Source: Verrucomicrobia bacterium UBA4286
Lineage (GTDB): Bacteria; Verrucomicrobiota; Kiritimatiellia; RFP12; UBA1067
DNA: 16,043 nucleotides
Direction: 5' to 3'
Assembly: GCA_002395905.1 (NCBI GenBank)
Contig: DGVK01000231.1
Location: 1 to 16,043, forward strand
Made by a program: the position numbers and the translations under genes. The notes below the pieces were generated by a model. The model was not told where the DNA came from and did not search any database. It was given only the letters and a program-made list of their open reading frames with translations. Shown piece after piece: positions 12,876-16,043 of this stretch; the first letter of the stretch is position 1, and the number at the start of each line of letters is the position of its first letter.

Positions 12876-13217
12876 ATGATCAAGTCCGCCATCGAGCATA
12901 TGCGCGCGATACAGATGCAGAGCCTCGCCGCCGAAGTCGGCTACACGCCACTCGGCGGCGAGGCGCACACGATCCGTGCAGTCGTCGGGCGGACTGTGTT
13001 CCGTGCCACGGACGCGGACGGCATCTGGACGCGCGTGGAGACGCGGGACTTCATAGTTTCCAAGGAGCAGCTACCATCGGAGCCGCAGGTCGGCGACGAG
13101 ATAGAGTTTCTCGGACACACATATGAAGTCCTGTCGCCCGCCGGCGAACCGTGCTGGCGGTGGAGCGACGCGTTCCACACGGCGTACAGGATTCACGCGA
13201 AGAACACGGGAGGATGA
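12876..13217 (+). CDS. probable head-tail joining protein
   Basis: A 113-aa protein in the slot after the decoration protein where lambda-like phages encode head-tail joining factors (gpFII-like). The N terminus is helical (IEHMRAIQMQSLAAEVG). The rest is rich in predicted beta strands: HTIRAVVGRTVFRATDADG, RDFIVSKEQLPSEPQVGDEI and TYEVLSPAGEPCWRWSD, a pattern seen in small connector barrels. The ATG lies one base after the previous stop with no strong Shine-Dalgarno, so it likely depends on re-initiation. Assignment is by fold pattern and position. Confidence 0.65.
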   Translation: MIKSAIEHMRAIQMQSLAAEVGYTPLGGEAHTIRAVVGRTVFRATDADGIWTRVETRDFIVSKEQLPSEPQVGDEIEFLGHTYEVLSPAGEPCWRWSDAFHTAYRIHAKNTGG

Positions 13218-13221
13218 CGTT

Positions 13222-13488
13222 ATGGCCGAAAAGGAAGAACACAATCCGGGGATGCCGCCTGGCTTCCCCGAGCTGTGGGAGGGAGTGACGCGGGCGAGGA
13301 TGGACATCGCCGAACTCAAGGGGATGGTGAAGATGCACTTCGCAGACGGGGCGCACCACACGCCGCCCTGCGCAACGGCGACGGGTCTTCAGAAGACCCT
13401 GCACGCGGCGATGGGAGCGGCGATAATCTCGCTTCTCTCGGCGGTCGGGACGCTCATCTTCGACATCGTAAAGGGAATGTCGCAGTAG
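13222..13488 (+). CDS. small membrane protein in the head-tail module (function unknown)
   Basis: An 88-aa protein. ATG at 13222 follows GGGAGG (13208-13213) with 8-base spacing; the frame is open further upstream but without a supported start. Residues 1-38 are hydrophilic and partly helical (GVTRARMDIAELKGMVKMHF). Residues 39-50 contain a His/Cys cluster (His39, His45, His46, Cys50). Residues about 62-83 are one hydrophobic membrane segment (AAMGAAIISLLSAVGTLIF), followed by a short tail. The layout, a helix then a single C-terminal membrane span, recalls XhlA/holin-associated proteins, but the family is not recognised. It sits between head-tail joining and tail-completion genes rather than in a lysis cassette. 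Confidence 0.7.
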   Translation: MAEKEEHNPGMPPGFPELWEGVTRARMDIAELKGMVKMHFADGAHHTPPCATATGLQKTLHAAMGAAIISLLSAVGTLIFDIVKGMSQ

Positions 13489-13509
13489 CGGCGGAAAAGG
13501 AGGCGCAAT

Positions 13510-13923
13510 ATGGTCGACATCATTTCGCTTGCGCACGGCGTTGCCGAGAGGATCGGCGAGGCGGACGCGGAACTCGCTCCAGAATACTCCCTCAAGGATG
13601 TGAAGGAGAAGACGCGTATCGTCGTGGTTCCCGTAGGTATAAAGCACAAGATGCTGGCGCGCGGCTTCAGGGAGGACTTTCTCACGATACACGTGGGCGT
13701 CCTCCGCAAGACGACGGAAGACGAACTCGTCGACCTCGTAAACTACGCGCAGACCCTCGCGCTCGACTTCCTGCACACTACAGTGCGGGGCGCGAAGTGC
13801 GTCGAGGCGAACCATACGCCTCTTTACGTCCCCGACCACATGAGGGAGAGGCGTCAGTTCACGGGCGTGATCGAACTCCTCTTCAAGGAGGTGAACGAGC
13901 ATCGCGTGCCGGAAGGAGGCTAA
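13510..13923 (+). CDS. probable tail terminator/tail completion protein
   Basis: A 137-aa protein with AAGGAGG (13497-13503) six bases before its ATG. The pattern fits small tail terminator proteins: an N-terminal helix (LAHGVAERIG), AELAPEYSLKDVKEK, a central strand (TRIVVVPVG), FLTIHVGVLRKT, a helix carrying VDLVNYAQTLALDFL, and a closing RRQFTGVIELLFKEV strand. Such proteins cap the tail tube and set up joining to the head. Its stop overlaps the next start by one base (TAATG), typical of coupled neck and tail-completion genes. The name rests on pattern and order. Confidence 0.7.
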   Translation: MVDIISLAHGVAERIGEADAELAPEYSLKDVKEKTRIVVVPVGIKHKMLARGFREDFLTIHVGVLRKTTEDELVDLVNYAQTLALDFLHTTVRGAKCVEANHTPLYVPDHMRERRQFTGVIELLFKEVNEHRVPEGG

Positions 13924-14303
13924 TGAAGTGCGAGGTCGAGTTCGACGAGGACGGACTTGTCGCGAGGATCGCGAGGGCGAGCCGCGACATCCTGCGCCGC
14001 GCGGGGGCGTATGTCCGCCGCGTCGCGCAGAGGAAGGTCGTGACGAGCCCCAAGGCGTCGCTGCCGGGGTCGCCTCCGCGTTCTCGGAAAGGACTGCTCA
14101 AGCGGGCAATCCTCTTCGGTTCGGACGGAGACAAGTCCGTCCTAGTCGGCCCCGGCTTCAACTTCGTCGGGCCTTCAATGTCCGCGCACGAGTTCGGCGG
14201 GAAGTACCGCCGCGAGCGGTATCCGAAACGCCCCCTCATGGGTCCCGCCCTCAAGGAGTCGGCGCCCCGCCTCGCAAAGCTGTGGCAGGACGCGGTGAAG
14301 TGA
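13923..14303 (+). CDS. probable minor tail/neck protein (HK97 gp10-like or gpZ-like)
   Basis: A 126-aa protein. The same frame is open far upstream, but the start is the ATG at 13923, placed by GGAAGGAGG (13911-13919) and the TAATG junction with the previous gene. It is basic, with RRAGAYVRRVAQRKV (25-39), SPKASLPGSPPRSRKGLLKR (42-61), a VLVGPGFN strand and HEFGGKY. The 'S.PG.PP....G.L......' box followed by 'VGP......HEFGG' is typical of phage tail-completion proteins that work at the neck. No sheath gene follows, which supports a siphovirus. Confidence 0.75.
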   Translation: MKCEVEFDEDGLVARIARASRDILRRAGAYVRRVAQRKVVTSPKASLPGSPPRSRKGLLKRAILFGSDGDKSVLVGPGFNFVGPSMSAHEFGGKYRRERYPKRPLMGPALKESAPRLAKLWQDAVK

Positions 14304-14330
14304 ATTACGGTCAACAAAGGAGAAAATCAA

Positions 14331-14762
14331 ATGGCATACAAACTTGGATTGGATGCGCAGCTCTTCCACGGCGCGGCCGGTCAGACGGCGACCTCGGAGA
14401 TGAAGAACTGCAAGGACGTGACGCTCAACCTGGAGACGGGCGAGGCGGACATCACGACCCGCGCGGCCGAGGGCTGGCGAATCACGGCGGCGACATTGAA
14501 GGACGCGTCGCTTGAGTTCGAGATGGTCTGGGACACGGCGGACGCCGGGTTCAAGGCGATCAAGAACGCCTACTTCAACAACACCGCCATCGCCCTGTTC
14601 GCCTCCGATGGCGACGGAAACGGACTCGACGCCGACTTCGTCGTGACATCGTTCTCGCGCTCGGAGCCTCTGGAGGAGGCTTTGACGGTGAGCGTCACGT
14701 GCAAGCCGACATTGGTGACGCGTCCCCCGACATGGAAGGACGGCGGCGGCAACGGCGGCTGA
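14331..14762 (+). CDS. major tail tube protein
   Basis: A 143-aa protein with AAAGGAG (14316-14322) eight bases before the ATG. The start MAYKLGLDAQLFHG, the stretch CKDVTLNLETGEADITTRAA, the strand-rich middle (GWRITAATLKDASLEFEM) and AFKAIKNAYFN-like helix are typical of TP901-1/lambda-type tail tube proteins, which stack as hexamer rings to form the tail tube. Its position after the tail-completion genes and before the G/GT chaperone pair is the standard siphovirus order. The tail ends in a Gly-rich stretch. Confidence 0.85.
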   Translation: MAYKLGLDAQLFHGAAGQTATSEMKNCKDVTLNLETGEADITTRAAEGWRITAATLKDASLEFEMVWDTADAGFKAIKNAYFNNTAIALFASDGDGNGLDADFVVTSFSRSEPLEEALTVSVTCKPTLVTRPPTWKDGGGNGG

Positions 14763-14786
14763 CAGTAGCAGGAAAGGAGAAGAGGC

Positions 14787-15287
14787 ATGAGACAGTTTAC
14801 CGACACGAAGGGGCGCGTCTGGGACGTCGAGCTGAACGTCCGCCAGATGAAGCGGGTGCGCGACGCACTGGGGATCGACCTCGTGAACGTCATACAGGCG
14901 GGCAAGGACGGAGCGGTTGCGACCGACACCCTCGACAGGGTGGCGAACGATCCGATCCTCCTCGTAGACATCCTGTGGGTTCTCTGCGAGGGGCAGGCGA
15001 AGGCGGCCGGGGTGACCGATGACGACTTCGGCTCGTCCCTCGCTGGGGATTCCATTTCGGACGCGACGAGGGCGTTTCTCGACGAACTCGTCGATTTTTT
15101 CCCAGGGGCGAGGCGGCTCTTCCTGAAGAAGGCGGTCGACCTCGCAAGGAAGTTCGAGACGGAGAATGCGGAAATGCTCGAAAAGGCTCTCGCGAGCCCA
15201 GAGTTCGAGGAGCGTCTGAAGACCTCCTTGAAACCGCCTGCCGCCTCGCGGGAATCTGCGGAGTCGACCCCGGCTCCTTCACCTTGA
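14787..15287 (+). CDS. tail assembly chaperone, G-like frame
   Basis: A 166-aa protein with AAAGGAG (14774-14780) six bases before the ATG. Family features are FTDTKGRVWDVELNVRQMKR (4-23), ALGIDLVNV, LDRVANDPILLVDILWVLC, the stretch AAGVTDDDFGSSLAGDSI, FLDELVDFFPGARR and a low-complexity Ser/Pro/Ala end (ESAESTPAPSP). These chaperones coat the tape measure protein and guide tail tube growth. The 3' part also codes in the -1 frame for the start of the partner (T) segment, and a TTTTTTC heptamer lies in the right frame, so a GT fusion by -1 frameshifting is expected. Confidence 0.85.
   Translation: MRQFTDTKGRVWDVELNVRQMKRVRDALGIDLVNVIQAGKDGAVATDTLDRVANDPILLVDILWVLCEGQAKAAGVTDDDFGSSLAGDSISDATRAFLDELVDFFPGARRLFLKKAVDLARKFETENAEMLEKALASPEFEERLKTSLKPPAASRESAESTPAPSP
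15095..15101 (+). promoter_or_regulatory. candidate -1 ribosomal frameshift site (TTTTTTC)
   Basis: The heptamer is read T-TTT-TTC in the G frame (GAT TTT TTC), the canonical X-XXY-YYZ form. A -1 slip would enter a frame with no stop from 15101 through to the T-frame stop at 15509-15511. The site is about 120 nt before the first conserved T-like residues, so a nearer, non-canonical site cannot be excluded. The Phe-Phe it encodes is itself conserved in the G family, which weakens it as independent evidence. Confidence 0.45.
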
Positions 15288-15511
15288 GGGATCTGGGGCT
15301 GATGGCCGAGGGACGGGCGAAGTTCGAGTGGGGAATAGCATCCTCGCAGATGGCTTTGCTCGCCAACCTGAACCGCGATCCGAAGAAAGGAAAGCCGTTC
15401 AAGCCGTCGGACTTCAACCCGTTCACTCCCGCGCCGCCGAAGATAGTGCTTCGCGGCGAGGAGATGAAGGAGGCGCTCAAGGCCGCGTTCTGCAGGGGAG
15501 GTGCCAGATGA
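15284..15511 (+). CDS. tail assembly chaperone, T-like frame (expressed mainly as GT fusion)
   Basis: The only start-like codon before the conserved core is TTG at 15284, which overlaps the G stop and has no Shine-Dalgarno. The conserved protein begins earlier in this frame, from about nt 15221: ETACRLAGICGVDPGSFTL directly precedes RDLGLMAEGRAKFEW. There is no ATG, GTG or TTG between 15101 and 15283, so those residues can only be made by -1 frameshifting from G. Further family features are the stretch WGIASSQMALLANLNRDPKK and KPFKPSDFNPFTP. The segment would recruit tail tube subunits to the tape measure complex. The stop overlaps the next start (ATGA). Confidence 0.8.
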   Translation: MRDLGLMAEGRAKFEWGIASSQMALLANLNRDPKKGKPFKPSDFNPFTPAPPKIVLRGEEMKEALKAAFCRGGAR

Positions 15512-15681
15512 CGGACATCGTTAACCCTGCATACGCGGTCGAGAGGCTCAAGATTCTCGCGGAGGACATCCGCAAGGTTGCCGGGTGGCTGCGCCAGCAC
15601 CACCCGGCGGAGTACGAGAGCCGGGAACGGCTCGGGATGATGGAACACGCAGCGGGCGTGTTCCTCGAAGAGGAGAAGTGA
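15508..15681 (+). CDS. small protein between tail chaperone and tape measure (function unknown)
   Basis: A 57-aa protein. ATG at 15508 overlaps the T-frame stop (ATGA) and follows GGGGAGG (15495-15501); the frame is open upstream inside the T region but without a supported start. It looks wholly helical and charged (AVERLKILAEDIRKVAGWLR, then ESRERLGMMEHAAGVFLEEE). No family was recognised. The position is one where siphoviruses often carry a small accessory gene of the tail chaperone set. Confidence 0.7.
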   Translation: MTDIVNPAYAVERLKILAEDIRKVAGWLRQHHPAEYESRERLGMMEHAAGVFLEEEK

Positions 15682-15694
15682 AAGGAGGAGTTTC

Positions 15695-16043
15695 ATGTCT
15701 GCGACTGCGAACATAAAGGCTGGACGCGCATATGTCGAGGTGACGGCTGACTCCTCCAAGCTCCGCAGGAGCCTCGGCGAGGCGCAGTCGCAGCTCCGTT
15801 CCTTCTCCAAGTCCTGCACGGCGATAGGGCGCGAGATGCTGGCGCTCGGCGGCGCGATGTCGCTTCCGTTCGCATTGGCGGAGCGGTCGTTCGCGGGCTT
15901 CGACGACAGGATGAGGCTCGTGCAGGCGGTCACGAACTCGACGGGCGAGGCGTTCGAGTCGCTGACGAAAACGGCGCAGAGGCTGGGGCGGGAGACGCCC
16001 TTCACCGCGCAGCAGGTCGCTGACGCGATGGTCGCGCTTGGTC
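15695..16043 (+). CDS. tail tape measure protein, N-terminal part (runs off the window)
   Basis: ATG at 15695 with AAAGGAGGAG (15681-15690) upstream. The 116 visible codons show the TP901-type tape measure N terminus: AYVEVTADSSKLRRSLGEA, QLRSFSKSCTAIG, a hydrophobic turn (LALGGAMSLPFALAERSFAG), FDDRMRLVQAVTNSTGEAFE and LGRETPFTAQQVADAMVALG. The protein sets tail length and helps deliver DNA. The frame is open to the window end, so length and any C-terminal hydrolase domain are unknown. Confidence 0.92.
   Translation, partial: MSATANIKAGRAYVEVTADSSKLRRSLGEAQSQLRSFSKSCTAIGREMLALGGAMSLPFALAERSFAGFDDRMRLVQAVTNSTGEAFESLTKTAQRLGRETPFTAQQVADAMVALG

Noticed and set aside
13275..14303. Single 342-codon gene across the tail-terminator region
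   Set aside because: Its first two-thirds are an out-of-frame reading of well-supported genes. The real gene starts at 13923, with a strong Shine-Dalgarno sequence.

Overview
The window is one contiguous piece of a tailed double-stranded DNA phage or prophage with a lambda-like (siphovirus) late gene order. It is GC-rich, densely packed and almost entirely on the + strand. Ribosome binding sites are strong (AAGGAGG/AAAGGAG type). The host cannot be named from the sequence. High GC together with a HARE-HTH protein and the style of the small accessory genes suggests a prophage or phage of the PVC group (Verrucomicrobiota/Kiritimatiellota, Lentisphaerota or Planctomycetota), but this is a guess. 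No integrase, lysis gene, tRNA, rRNA, insertion sequence or CRISPR array was seen.

Region 1 (1-5085) is a DNA-methylation block. It holds the 3' part of a C5-cytosine methyltransferase whose target-recognition region has grown into about nine degenerate repeats, a ParB-domain/beta-class adenine or N4-cytosine methyltransferase, and a short C5-methyltransferase-like gene with an apparent frameshift near its end. These three overlap one another by 14 nt. After a lower-GC, structured ~290 bp leader comes a phage-encoded S-adenosylmethionine synthetase (MetK) with its catalytic residues intact. Converging on it from the minus strand, 2 bp away, is a HARE-HTH protein, a domain proposed in the literature to read or couple to DNA modification.

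Region 2 (5086-10393) is the packaging block: a 66-aa small protein, a large terminase with an extra N-terminal domain, a second complete C5-cytosine methyltransferase inserted as cargo, a 67-aa connector-sized protein, and the portal. The inserted methyltransferase contains a 176-codon out-of-frame ORF with its own near-perfect Shine-Dalgarno sequence.

Region 3 (10377-16043) is head and tail: a prohead protease fused to the major capsid protein with a likely internal start, an 18-bp intercistronic hairpin, a decoration protein, head-tail joining and tail-completion proteins, the tail tube, a G/GT-type tail assembly chaperone pair joined by a probable -1 frameshift, a 57-aa protein, and the start of the tape measure protein.

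The most interesting hypothesis is that region 1 plus the inserted methyltransferase form a coherent phage epigenetic module: MetK makes SAM, at least four methyltransferase genes use it, and the HARE-HTH protein may sense the resulting marks. All family assignments come from reading motifs by eye; no database search was run.
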